Source of the DNA: SZUA-36 sp964650905
GTDB taxonomy: Bacteria; Pseudomonadota; Gammaproteobacteria; Xanthomonadales; SZUA-36
DNA: 14,877 nucleotides
Assembly (NCBI GenBank): GCA_964650905.1
Contig: CAZYVH010000076.1
Coordinates: forward strand, 1 to 14,877
Direction: 5' to 3'
Position numbers and translations under genes: made by a program. Shown one piece after another: positions 1-7,360 of the stretch (position 1 is the stretch's first letter; every line of letters starts with the position of its first letter). Under the pieces are notes generated by a model. The model worked only from the letters and a program-made list of their open reading frames with translations. It had not been told where the DNA came from and did no database searches.

Positions 1-85
1 GGACCAGTGCGGCTATGGCGTCATGAACTGGGCCTTCACAAATCCGGCTGAGCAGTTTCAACGGCTCGAGGCAACGGTGGACTAG
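1..85 (+). CDS. 3' end of an unidentified gene (partial)
   Basis: The frame starting at base 2 is open to a TAG at 83-85 and gives the last 27 residues of a protein ending in NPAEQFQRLEATVD. The next gene's ATG follows the stop with no gap, so this gene is very probably in the same operon. The tail has a hydrophobic stretch followed by a short helix, vaguely like the C-terminus of luciferase-like flavin or F420 monooxygenases, and another such enzyme lies at 4588-5670. That resemblance is too weak to name it. The frame could also be a chance opening, but its abutment with the next start argues against this. Confidence 0.5.
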   Translation, partial: DQCGYGVMNWAFTNPAEQFQRLEATVD

Positions 86-1240
86 ATGGGACAAACCAGC
101 CATATCAATCAATCCATCGCGCTTTTTGGTGAAAGCGTCAAGCATTTCTTCCGTGATCAAAAACGCTCTGCGCTGACCTCCCCCATGTTCAACCTCCCCG
201 GCCGCCTGCTGCTGGGGAGCTATTGTTATTATGAAAACCTGCCGCAACTCCTCGCCCAAATCCTCAGCCAGACCACTGCACAGGACATCGGGCGTGGTAT
301 GAAAAACCTGTGCACACGCCCAAACTATGTGCACTTAAACTCACTGGCGCTGGGTTACCTCGTGGGGCGCGAGCAGGCACGTCTGTCAGGAGCAGATTAC
401 GATCATGACCCAGCCGGCACCGCCACGGTGATGGAATTCTGGTCACGGGTGGCCCGCAGCTATCGAAATGACGGGCTGGCGCTGCCGGATGAGGCGAACT
501 TCACGGTCCCTGTGCTGCCACCGGAAACGGTCACAGACCTGAATGAACAGTTGCACGGTGGCGCAACGGACAAACTACGCCGTCAGATTCACCGCATGGT
601 GGCGACACTTGAACTGTACACCTTCATTTTTCACGGTGAGGCCCGGGTTGGTATATTTCATCATGGCCCATACCCGCAAAAAAGCGGTGATACGCTCATG
701 GTCAAGGAGCTGGTGGGGCTGCGGGACGACTTCTACCCCTGGGCGCAACTTGAAAGCCGTTTGCCGTATGACAATATCGCCTGCGTGATGCGCTTACACG
801 ACGTTCACTCAAAAATAGAACTTTTTGGCACGCTGACAACCCAACCCGCAGACTACGCCCGGTGTATCACGGATGAAGCGTTGTTCATCGTAGAAGACGG
901 TGTCTACCGGCCCCTGCCCGACGCCGAAATCCCGAGCCTGACATGGACAGCCGCAGACGCCCAACTGGAGCTTTACCGCAGGATTATCGACTGGGACGAC
1001 AGGCAACGGATCCGCTACGGCGCTGACCTTTACGGCTATCTGCTCAAGAGCTTTGGGGACCTGGCCGGATTAGACGCAGCGTTCAGCGAGGCCATCCGCT
1101 CGAGATTTGAGGAAAGCGTGGCACGGCACCTGGATGATCTTTACAGCGGCGACGAGCCACCCCGGGTCCTGGCGCATATTGCCACAACGCAGGAAGCCAT
1201 CTTCTCACCACTTGACAGTCGCGGGGCGTCCTGCCCGTGA
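86..1240 (+). CDS. Unknown-family protein, first of a tandem pair
   Basis: This 384-residue protein belongs to no family I recognise. It is clearly homologous to the next gene product along its whole length. Shared blocks are SYCYY (residues 45-49), a helix ending GLALPD (130-135), ATLELYTFIFHGE (173-185) followed by FHHGPY (191-196), DDFYPWAQLES (214-224) and a C-terminal IATTQEAIFSPL (365-376). The paired HGE and HGPY blocks are the best candidates for an active or ligand-binding site. No signal peptide, transmembrane segment, Walker motif or ATP-grasp signature is visible, so it is probably cytoplasmic. The ATG abuts the preceding TAG and the stop overlaps the next start (GTGA), which suggests translational coupling. 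The downstream PEP synthase fragments raise the possibility that it binds or presents a phosphoryl acceptor; that is inference only. Confidence 0.85.
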   Translation: MGQTSHINQSIALFGESVKHFFRDQKRSALTSPMFNLPGRLLLGSYCYYENLPQLLAQILSQTTAQDIGRGMKNLCTRPNYVHLNSLALGYLVGREQARLSGADYDHDPAGTATVMEFWSRVARSYRNDGLALPDEANFTVPVLPPETVTDLNEQLHGGATDKLRRQIHRMVATLELYTFIFHGEARVGIFHHGPYPQKSGDTLMVKELVGLRDDFYPWAQLESRLPYDNIACVMRLHDVHSKIELFGTLTTQPADYARCITDEALFIVEDGVYRPLPDAEIPSLTWTAADAQLELYRRIIDWDDRQRIRYGADLYGYLLKSFGDLAGLDAAFSEAIRSRFEESVARHLDDLYSGDEPPRVLAHIATTQEAIFSPLDSRGASCP

Positions 1241-2406
1241 CGCCCATGAGCCTGAATGAACTGAATGGCTGTATCAGACAGTTCGGGAACAGCCAGAAGG
1301 TATTCATGCGTTCGGAGAACCGGGCATTGCTGCGTTCGGTTCTTTTCGATGTGCCACGGCGTTCATCCATTGGCTGGTATTGCTATTACGACAGGGCGCC
1401 CGACCTGCTGCGCGAACTGGTGGCATTGATCTCACCCCAGGAGATCGGCCGTCGCATGAGGCGCTTGTGTTCCCGGCCCTACTACCTTCAGCTGTCCATT
1501 CTGATGTGCAGTTATTTCGGCGCACGCCAGCAATGCGTGCTGGATAATACCCGGGAAGCCGGCATTCCGGTCGGTGGTGAAAAGCTGGAAGATGCGCGCT
1601 TTGTGATCGATTTTTGGCATCGCGTGTGCCGGGCGTACCGGTCCGATGGTCATGCCCTGCCCGACCTAACGCACGGCACACAGGAAATTCTGCCACAATC
1701 TGACGTCCGGCGCCTGGATGCCGAATTGACGGCGTTTGAACCAGACAACCATCAACGCTTGCGACGACTGGCCGCGACCCTTGAGTTGTACGAGTTCATC
1801 CTGCACGGCGAGCAACGGGACGGACTCTTCGCCCACGGGCCTTACGCCGTTGGTGGAGGGTGCCAACTCGTGGTACAGGAGTTCACGGATTTGCAGAACG
1901 ACTACCTGCCATGGGCGAAAACCGAGTCGAGCAATCCCTATCCCCGACTGGCGCTGGTACGGCGAACCCAGGGGCTGGGTGCACGCTTCGACCTGTTTGG
2001 CGGTGTGTTGTGGGATGCACCTGACCTCGCCGCCTGTGTGGAGGCCGAGGGTCTTTTTACACGCGCAGATGACGGCACGATAACACCGCTGTCACTGGAT
2101 GAGACAGAACAGATTGAATCCTGTGCCGCTGCCGCCCAGAATGAATTGTTCCTGAAGGCGGCAGCGTGGTCACCACGTTACAAGGCTGAATACGGTGTTC
2201 ACCTGTTTGCCAATCACCTCTACCCCTTCTTTGAAATGTTGCCCTCCCCGCATCAATGGGGTGAGCGTATACGGGCCGAATTCGAAGCGTCGGCAGCGAC
2301 CGTGCTGGATGAATTACTTGCCAGTGAGGAGCCGCCTTCCATCTGGCCATTCATGGCGACGACCCGGGGTGATTTTTTTTCACCGCTGTCGGCGCCATCA
2401 GCATGA
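1237..2406 (+). CDS. Unknown-family protein, second of a tandem pair
   Basis: This protein is about 389 residues and homologous to the preceding one. It repeats the motifs WYCYY (47-51), GHALPD (138-143), ATLELYEFILHGE (180-192), FAHGPY (198-203), NDYLPWAKTES (221-231) and MATTRGDFFSPL (373-384). The pair looks like an old tandem duplication, because identity is concentrated in these blocks and the rest has diverged. Two starts are possible: GTG at 1237, giving a four-base GTGA overlap with the upstream stop, or ATG at 1246. The overlap favours GTG. No membrane segment or nucleotide-binding motif is seen. Retention of both copies suggests a heterodimer or two related substrates. A run of eight T at 2373-2380 lies near the 3' end. 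The function is unknown. Confidence 0.85.
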   Translation: MTPMSLNELNGCIRQFGNSQKVFMRSENRALLRSVLFDVPRRSSIGWYCYYDRAPDLLRELVALISPQEIGRRMRRLCSRPYYLQLSILMCSYFGARQQCVLDNTREAGIPVGGEKLEDARFVIDFWHRVCRAYRSDGHALPDLTHGTQEILPQSDVRRLDAELTAFEPDNHQRLRRLAATLELYEFILHGEQRDGLFAHGPYAVGGGCQLVVQEFTDLQNDYLPWAKTESSNPYPRLALVRRTQGLGARFDLFGGVLWDAPDLAACVEAEGLFTRADDGTITPLSLDETEQIESCAAAAQNELFLKAAAWSPRYKAEYGVHLFANHLYPFFEMLPSPHQWGERIRAEFEASAATVLDELLASEEPPSIWPFMATTRGDFFSPLSAPSA

Positions 2407-2439
2407 ACCGTTAATAAAAATATGGGAGCAAGACACGCA

Positions 2440-2778
2440 ATGAAGAAAATCGGTCAAGGAACCACCACATCAGGTGACGAATGCCAGGGTGTGTTGCGCC
2501 TGGTTGAAAGCGTAGCGGACGTATTGCGTCTTTTGCGCGAAGACATGTCCGATACCATCCTCCTTACAGCGACGGCCTCGGCGACCATCATGACACCGCT
2601 TTTCCCGAACATTAAGGGCATTATCTGTACGACGGGTGGCGCCACCTCCCATGTCGCCATCGTGGCCCGGGAATTTGATCTCGCCTGCATCATGGGTGTT
2701 CAATTCGACGTTGATGACGAACTTGATGGTTGCATGGTGCGCATGAATGAACGGGGTGAGGTTTACAGGGAGACCTGA
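2440..2778 (+). CDS. Stand-alone phosphohistidine swivel domain (PEP-utilising enzyme mobile domain)
   Basis: The 112-residue product matches the mobile phosphohistidine domain of PEP synthase, pyruvate phosphate dikinase and PTS enzyme I. The block TTGGATSHVAIVAREF (residues 64-79) contains the phospho-accepting histidine, His71, after the usual ILLTATASATIMTP strand. TSH is the form typical of pyruvate phosphate dikinase and enzyme I; PEP synthases usually have TCH. In the family this domain swings between a nucleotide or acceptor site and a PEP site, carrying phosphate on the His. Here it is a separate gene. I chose the ATG at 2440 because GGGAG lies about ten bases upstream. An in-frame ATG at 2422 has no ribosome site and would add six residues. 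The stop overlaps the next ATG (TGATG), so the two halves are probably made in equal amounts. Confidence 0.9.
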   Translation: MKKIGQGTTTSGDECQGVLRLVESVADVLRLLREDMSDTILLTATASATIMTPLFPNIKGIICTTGGATSHVAIVAREFDLACIMGVQFDVDDELDGCMVRMNERGEVYRET

Positions 2779-3656
2779 TGGAATGGACTAAAACAAAGAT
2801 CATGCTGAACCTCAGCGTACCCGAACTGGCGGAAGGTCAGGCCGGGCTGCCCTGTGATGGTGTCGGTTTGATGCGTGCCGAGTTCCTCGCGCTGAGCGTA
2901 GGTGTGCACCCGCGCAAACTGATCGCCGAGGGCGGCGAGTCACGCTTCATCGATTTTTTCGCAGAGGGTCTGTCTAAGGTCGCACGGGCCTTTTACCCTC
3001 GTCCGGTCGTCTATCGGACGCTGGACCTGAAGTCCAACGAATATATCGGCCTGGAAGGTGGTGATCAGTATGAGCACGCCGAGGAAAATCCGATGCTGGG
3101 TCTGCGTGGTTGTAGCCGCTACGCGGAAGATGAAGCCTGCTTCCGGCTCGAGTTACGTGCGGTTAAAAAGGTCATGGACAGTGGCCTGGGCAATGTGAAA
3201 ATCATGCTGCCGTTCGTGCGTTTCCCACGCGAACTGGCGCAATGCCGGAGCTGGGCCGAACAGGAAGGCTTGTTTGCGCAGCCGGATTTCGAACTCTGGA
3301 TGATGGCCGAGGTGCCATCGAACGTCCTGCTGACCGAGACGTTCCTGCCCTACGTCTCCGGTGTTTCGATCGGCTCGAATGACCTGACCCAGTTGATCCT
3401 GGGTATCGACCGTGACAGCCATCGACTGGCGGAGCAACTCGATATGCGCGAGCCTGCGGTGCTGGCCGGGATTGAACGGATCACGCGTGCCTGCCGCGAA
3501 CACGATATCCCGGTATCGATCTGCGGTGATGCCCCCGCGCGTCATCCGGAACTGATCCACAAGCTGATCGAATTTGGCCTGAGCAGCATCTCGGTATCGG
3601 CGAACGCATTCGAGCAAACACTCAACACGGTGATAGAGGCTGAATCGACGAAATGA
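2778..3656 (+). CDS. Stand-alone PEP/pyruvate-binding barrel of PEP synthase type
   Basis: The 292-residue product corresponds to the C-terminal TIM-barrel domain of PEP synthase, which interconverts PEP and pyruvate while exchanging phosphate with the swivel histidine. Conserved features are GVGLMRAEFL (28-37), YRTLDLKSNEY (79-89) with Arg80, ENPMLGLRG (103-111) with Arg110, IMLPFVR (142-148), the metal ligand Glu178 in MAEVPSN, SIGSNDLTQL (197-206) with Asp202, and the acid/base cysteine Cys249 in ICGDAPARHP. All expected catalytic residues appear to be present, so this half should be active. A normal PEP synthase is about 790 residues with an N-terminal ATP-grasp domain, and none is encoded in the visible operon. 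It starts by TGATG overlap with the swivel gene and ends by ATGA overlap with the next gene. A direction from PEP to His to an unknown acceptor, as in PTS enzyme I, is inferred. Confidence 0.92.
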   Translation: MEWTKTKIMLNLSVPELAEGQAGLPCDGVGLMRAEFLALSVGVHPRKLIAEGGESRFIDFFAEGLSKVARAFYPRPVVYRTLDLKSNEYIGLEGGDQYEHAEENPMLGLRGCSRYAEDEACFRLELRAVKKVMDSGLGNVKIMLPFVRFPRELAQCRSWAEQEGLFAQPDFELWMMAEVPSNVLLTETFLPYVSGVSIGSNDLTQLILGIDRDSHRLAEQLDMREPAVLAGIERITRACREHDIPVSICGDAPARHPELIHKLIEFGLSSISVSANAFEQTLNTVIEAESTK

Positions 3657-4591
3657 CTTCAGCGAAGACAACACTGCACCCCGAGGATGACCATATTCAC
3701 ACCATCGGTGAAGAGCCATCCTGGCGCGAGGCGTTCTATTTCGATTTTATCGATGCTGAATCAGGTCTGTCCGGCTTTGGTTATTCGGGCGTGCACCCCA
3801 ACCAGGAGACCGGCGATGTGATCTTCGCCCTGTGGAAAAAGGAGTTCCTGCTAGCGCGATTTACCCGCTGGGATTTCAACATCCCGCGTGATATCGGTGA
3901 GGGGCGGCTGGATTTCGGCCCGTTGTGTTTTCAGCCCTTGAAACCGTTCAAAACCTGGGCGCTGTATTTCGACGATGGCAACTGCCGTCTTAACCTCACG
4001 TTCAATGCCATTCACCCTGCCTACTCGTGGGCCGATTCGGAGATGGCACTGGCCAGCACGGACAGTCACCACTACGAGCAACAGGGCCGCTATACGGGAT
4101 CGGTACAGTTGTCTGATGAAGAATACAAAATCAATGGCGTTGGCGTGCGCGACCATGCCTGGGGTTGGGGCGCGCGGGCGGGTATTCGCAACTGGCTTTG
4201 GGCTTCCGCCCAGTTCAGCGAAGACCATGCGTTCAATGTTTTCCAGATCACGCTCGAAAACGGTGCTGATATCCATTATGGCTATGTCTATCGCGGCGGA
4301 GACAACACCTACCTGCGGCGCTCCCGCCTGGTGGCCCATTACGCAAAACCGCTTCAGACCCCCACCGCATTTCAACTTGAGCTGGAAGATCGTCGTGGCG
4401 GACAACTGCATGCCGATGCCCGTGTGCTGAACGTCTTCAACATTTCCCACCAGGAACGTAACAAGCAGGGTTACCACTTCTTTTGTGCCAACGAGTATGA
4501 ATCCAACGGCCAGAAAGGTTATGGCCACAGCAATTTCTTTTGGCGCAGGAACGCATGGCGGCCTGATGACAGAACGGTGATAAAACCATGA
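3653..4591 (+). CDS. CrtC/AttH-like lipocalin-fold protein (DUF7064/DUF7065 type)
   Basis: This 312-residue protein is rich in beta strands and aromatic residues. The strongest signature is GVRDHAWGWG (residues 164-173), followed by NWLWASAQF (180-188) and strands such as HYGYVYRGG (208-216). The pattern matches the superfamily that includes carotenoid 1,2-hydratase CrtC and AttH, and the related actinobacterial and proteobacterial DUF7064/7065 proteins. Those proteins bind hydrophobic ligands and are often found near lipid or steroid catabolism genes. No signal peptide is visible, so a cytoplasmic site is likely. The ATG overlaps the preceding stop and the stop overlaps the next ATG (both ATGA). 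In this operon it may bind, hydrate or isomerise an isoprenoid-like or cyclic substrate. The family call is fairly firm; the reaction is unknown. Confidence 0.7.
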   Translation: MTSAKTTLHPEDDHIHTIGEEPSWREAFYFDFIDAESGLSGFGYSGVHPNQETGDVIFALWKKEFLLARFTRWDFNIPRDIGEGRLDFGPLCFQPLKPFKTWALYFDDGNCRLNLTFNAIHPAYSWADSEMALASTDSHHYEQQGRYTGSVQLSDEEYKINGVGVRDHAWGWGARAGIRNWLWASAQFSEDHAFNVFQITLENGADIHYGYVYRGGDNTYLRRSRLVAHYAKPLQTPTAFQLELEDRRGGQLHADARVLNVFNISHQERNKQGYHFFCANEYESNGQKGYGHSNFFWRRNAWRPDDRTVIKP

Positions 4592-5670
4592 GAATCGGAT
4601 ACCTGATCGACACCAACAAGGGGGATTATGACCAGCCGCTACCGGGCCGGAAGGATGTTTCAAGCAGCCTGGACGCAATAATCCAGGAAGGCATTCTCGC
4701 GGAGCAGGCCGGGTTTCACTCGATACAGGTACCCGACCGGCACAACCGCACCGAGTCCTATTTCGGCTCGCCGCTGAACCTGTTGATGATCCTGGCCCAC
4801 GAGACCCAAAAGGTCGCACTCGGCTCGTACTGCCTGGTCAATACGCTCTATCACCCAATGCACATTGCCGAGCAGTGCGCCATTATCGACAACATTTCCA
4901 AAGGCCGTTTATTCATGACCTGGGCCCGGGGTTACCACGAGGCTTACTGGGATCAGTTTGGCATCCCGCGGGAACGCATGCTCGGGCGTTTCCTCGACAA
5001 TGTCCGTATCATCGAAAAAGCGCTCATGAGCAAGGGTCAGCGTTTTGACTGGCACAGTGATTTCTACGACGTTTCCAATGCCTTGCTGGCGCCCAACAGT
5101 TACCAACAGCCACGCTTTCCTTTCTGGGGTGGTGGTCAGCTCCCGAAGGCTATCGAGCGCTGCGGCACCTATGCCGACGCGTGGACCTGCGACCCGTTTC
5201 CGATCCTGCCCGAGGTCTGGGCCGAGCAGGCTGGCGCCTACCGCGCGAAAGCAAAGATGCATGGCAAAAAACCATTCATCGTACTGATGCGTGACGGTTG
5301 GGTGGCTGACAGCTATGAACAGGCAGCCAGGATATTTGGCACCCACTATGTTGCCGACTTAAAATTTTATTGTGAACGGGGTATCCTGGCCCACCATCCC
5401 GCACTGGATGCACCTGAAAAAATCAACTTCGATTCGGTTCGTGAACACATCGTGATGGGTTCACCCGAACAGTGCAGAGAACGGCTTGAGTGGTACCACG
5501 AAGAACTGGGCGTGGACTACTTCACGATCCGTTCGCGCATGGTCACGGGCCCGTCACTGGAAGCCACGCGCGACCAGATACTGCGCTTTGGGGAAGAGGT
5601 GGTGCAACCGCTGCACAAAAAATACCCGGCGATCCAACACCCGGCCATACCTGAAGCGTGCCACTGGTGA
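4588..5670 (+). CDS. Luciferase-like (LLM class) flavin-dependent monooxygenase
   Basis: This 360-residue protein shows the bacterial luciferase-type TIM barrel from end to end. It starts with MRIGYLID, then AEQAGFHSIQVPDRH (38-52), a SPLNLLMILAHETQKVALGS strand-helix unit (61-80), NTLYHP (85-90), the AEQCAIIDNISKGRLFMTWARGY block (94-116) and DQFGIPRERMLGRFLDNVRI (122-141). These are the usual positions for reduced FMN or F420 binding. Members oxidise substrates with O2 and reduced flavin, for example in Baeyer-Villiger, epoxidation or C-H oxygenation reactions. No flavin reductase is encoded in the window, so reduced cofactor must come from elsewhere. The ATG overlaps the upstream stop, and its TGA overlaps the CoA-transferase-like gene. 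In context it probably oxygenates the pathway substrate before CoA-ester processing. Confidence 0.88.
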   Translation: MRIGYLIDTNKGDYDQPLPGRKDVSSSLDAIIQEGILAEQAGFHSIQVPDRHNRTESYFGSPLNLLMILAHETQKVALGSYCLVNTLYHPMHIAEQCAIIDNISKGRLFMTWARGYHEAYWDQFGIPRERMLGRFLDNVRIIEKALMSKGQRFDWHSDFYDVSNALLAPNSYQQPRFPFWGGGQLPKAIERCGTYADAWTCDPFPILPEVWAEQAGAYRAKAKMHGKKPFIVLMRDGWVADSYEQAARIFGTHYVADLKFYCERGILAHHPALDAPEKINFDSVREHIVMGSPEQCRERLEWYHEELGVDYFTIRSRMVTGPSLEATRDQILRFGEEVVQPLHKKYPAIQHPAIPEACHW

Positions 5671-6563
5671 TGAACTCGCCAGCCGATAAACTCAAGCGCA
5701 TTGAGCAGGCCGCCGCGCTGGTGCCCGACGGCTGCACGCTGGCCCTTGGCGGTCTTTCGATGAACACCTCACCGATGGCTTTTGTACGTGAACTCATCCG
5801 ACAGAAAAAGAAGGACCTGACCGTCGTGGCCATCGTCAATGGCATGGCAGTTGACTGGCTGGTCGCCGCCGGCTGTGTGCGGCGGGTGATCTCCGGTCTG
5901 ATCAGCTTTGAGGGTATGGGGCTGGCGCCCCATTTTCGGCACGCGGTTGAGTCCGGCCGGATCGAGCTGGATGAGTATTCCGAATACCTGTTGATCGCCC
6001 GTTTGCGAGCCCACGCGACCCATCTTCCGTTTATTCCCACCAAGGCGGGTCTTGGCACCGATGTCATCGCTCTGCACCCCGACACCACGCGTCTTGAAAC
6101 CGATCCGGCCACCGGCGAGGCCTATGTCGCCTGCACGCCCCTGCCCCTCGATGTTGCCGTTGTGCATGCGCACGCCGCCGATGCACTCGGCAATGTGCGT
6201 GTTGATCCGAAGTTGATCTGGATGGATAACGAAATCGTCAATGCGGCGGAGACCACTATCGTGACAGTCGAGGAAATCGTTCCACACGCCAGTTTTGTCG
6301 CTGAACCCCAACGCACGACCTACCCCCGGTTTATGGTTGATGCAGTGGCCGAAGTGCCGTGGGGGGCCTACCCCACGTCATGCCTTGGGCGTTATACGCA
6401 CGACAAGGCGTTCTTCGCGGCCTATTCAAAAGCCGCCGCGAGTCCGGTGCAGTTTGAGGATTTCTGGCGCAAACGGGTGGCTGGCCCCGTGATGCATGGC
6501 GATTTTCTACAGGCAAACGGCGGCCAACAAACCCAGGCCCGCATTGAGAGGAACCTCACATGA
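5670..6563 (+). CDS. Class I CoA-transferase-like alpha subunit, IpdA-like
   Basis: The product is 297 residues from the ATG at 5670, which overlaps the upstream stop as TGATG. An in-frame ATG at 5658 would add four residues. The protein has the alpha-subunit fold of glutaconate-type CoA transferases: an N-terminal DGCTLALGG strand-loop, SFEGMGLAPHFRHAVESG, a DEYSEY acidic segment, HLPFIPTKAGLGTDV and DVAVVHAHAADALGNVRV. This arrangement, with the EGMG and HLPF(I/L)P blocks, fits IpdA, the alpha subunit of the cholesterol and bile-acid ring C/D hydrolase IpdAB, better than acetate-type transferases. IpdAB opens a cyclic 1,3-dicarbonyl CoA ester by hydrolysis. The adjacent gene is the matching beta subunit. 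A sibling with a different cyclic substrate is as likely as a true steroid enzyme, since no other recognisable steroid genes are present. Confidence 0.82.
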   Translation: MNSPADKLKRIEQAAALVPDGCTLALGGLSMNTSPMAFVRELIRQKKKDLTVVAIVNGMAVDWLVAAGCVRRVISGLISFEGMGLAPHFRHAVESGRIELDEYSEYLLIARLRAHATHLPFIPTKAGLGTDVIALHPDTTRLETDPATGEAYVACTPLPLDVAVVHAHAADALGNVRVDPKLIWMDNEIVNAAETTIVTVEEIVPHASFVAEPQRTTYPRFMVDAVAEVPWGAYPTSCLGRYTHDKAFFAAYSKAAASPVQFEDFWRKRVAGPVMHGDFLQANGGQQTQARIERNLT

Positions 6564-7360
6564 ACATGCGGGTTGACGGCTTCAATTGCAGCATCGATGA
6601 ACTGATGGTGGTGTCGCTCGCAAGACGGTTTGACAATACAACACGGGCGTTCAACGGCGCCGTTTCTTTTATCCCCGTGTGCGCCTACCTGCTGGCGAGG
6701 AAAACGCATGCGCCCGGCCTGGTGTGGGCGGCCTCGTCGATTGCCATCGATGCCGATCCCGCCTGCCTGGGTGAATCCACCCTGTCGGACTCGATCTGGG
6801 ACGGTGCAGCCATGCTGTCCAATTCACCCTTTGATTTCTGGGCATACGCCCAGGGCAGGCACTACAACACCTTCGCTTTCCGCGGCGCACAGATCGACCG
6901 CCACGGTAATGTGAACAACACGGTTATCGGTGCCTATGACAAACCGAAGGTTCGTCTGCCCGGTGGTGGCGGCATGGCTGATCTCGGCTGCATGATCCCC
7001 AATATCTATCTCTGGAGCACGACCCACAACCCCAGGATTTTTGTAGACAAGCTGGATTTTCGCTCCGGGATCGGCTGGGGTGATGGCGCTGACCACCGCG
7101 AAAAACTGGGGCTGCCCGGTGGCCCCAAACTATGTGTGACCAACCTGTGCGTGATGGACTTTCACCCGCAATCGAAGGCCATGCGTCTGCTGAGCCTGCA
7201 CCCGGGCGTCGGTGTTGAAGACGTCACAGCAGCCACCGGTTTTGAACTGTTGCTGCCCGAAGGTGACATAGCGGTTACCGAGCAACCGACCGAAGAGGAA
7301 CTGCGCATCCTGCGTGAGGAAGTCGACCCCACCGCCATGCGGCTACGCGAGTTTTCTTAA
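6560..7360 (+). CDS. Class I CoA-transferase-like beta subunit, IpdB-like, lacking the transferase glutamate
   Basis: The 266-residue product is the beta subunit paired with the preceding gene, joined by an ATGA overlap. It carries FRGAQIDRHGNVNNTVIG (107-124), PGGGGMADLG (134-143), the GWGDGADHREKLGLPGGP stretch (172-189) and a C-terminal LLSLHPGVGVEDVTAATGF, as in glutaconate CoA-transferase GctB. In true transferases a catalytic glutamate (Glu54 of Acidaminococcus GctB, within a VESG motif) forms the enzyme-CoA thioester. The aligned segment here reads GLVWAASS (53-60), so the glutamate is missing. Its absence is known for IpdB, which is part of a hydrolase. The enzyme is therefore more likely a ring-opening hydrolase than a transferase. 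The TAA stop forms a shared TTAA palindrome with the convergent gene's stop. Confidence 0.82.
   Translation: MNMRVDGFNCSIDELMVVSLARRFDNTTRAFNGAVSFIPVCAYLLARKTHAPGLVWAASSIAIDADPACLGESTLSDSIWDGAAMLSNSPFDFWAYAQGRHYNTFAFRGAQIDRHGNVNNTVIGAYDKPKVRLPGGGGMADLGCMIPNIYLWSTTHNPRIFVDKLDFRSGIGWGDGADHREKLGLPGGPKLCVTNLCVMDFHPQSKAMRLLSLHPGVGVEDVTAATGFELLLPEGDIAVTEQPTEEELRILREEVDPTAMRLREFS

Noticed and set aside
2404..2414. The word TGAACCGTTAA at the stop of the second unknown gene recurs at 10158-10168 after the FAD oxidoreductase stop
   Set aside because: It is an 11-base match including the stop codon, with no symmetry and different flanks; chance is the simplest explanation.
3851..4819. A 322-codon open frame on the minus strand opposite the CrtC-like and luciferase-like genes
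   Set aside because: It lies wholly opposite two well-supported coupled genes, its product has no recognisable motif, and GC-rich codon bias easily opens such antisense frames.
5543..6311. Minus-strand open frames of about 180-190 codons opposite the IpdA-like gene
   Set aside because: They are antisense to a gene with clear family motifs, have no ribosome site or motif, and break the operon logic.
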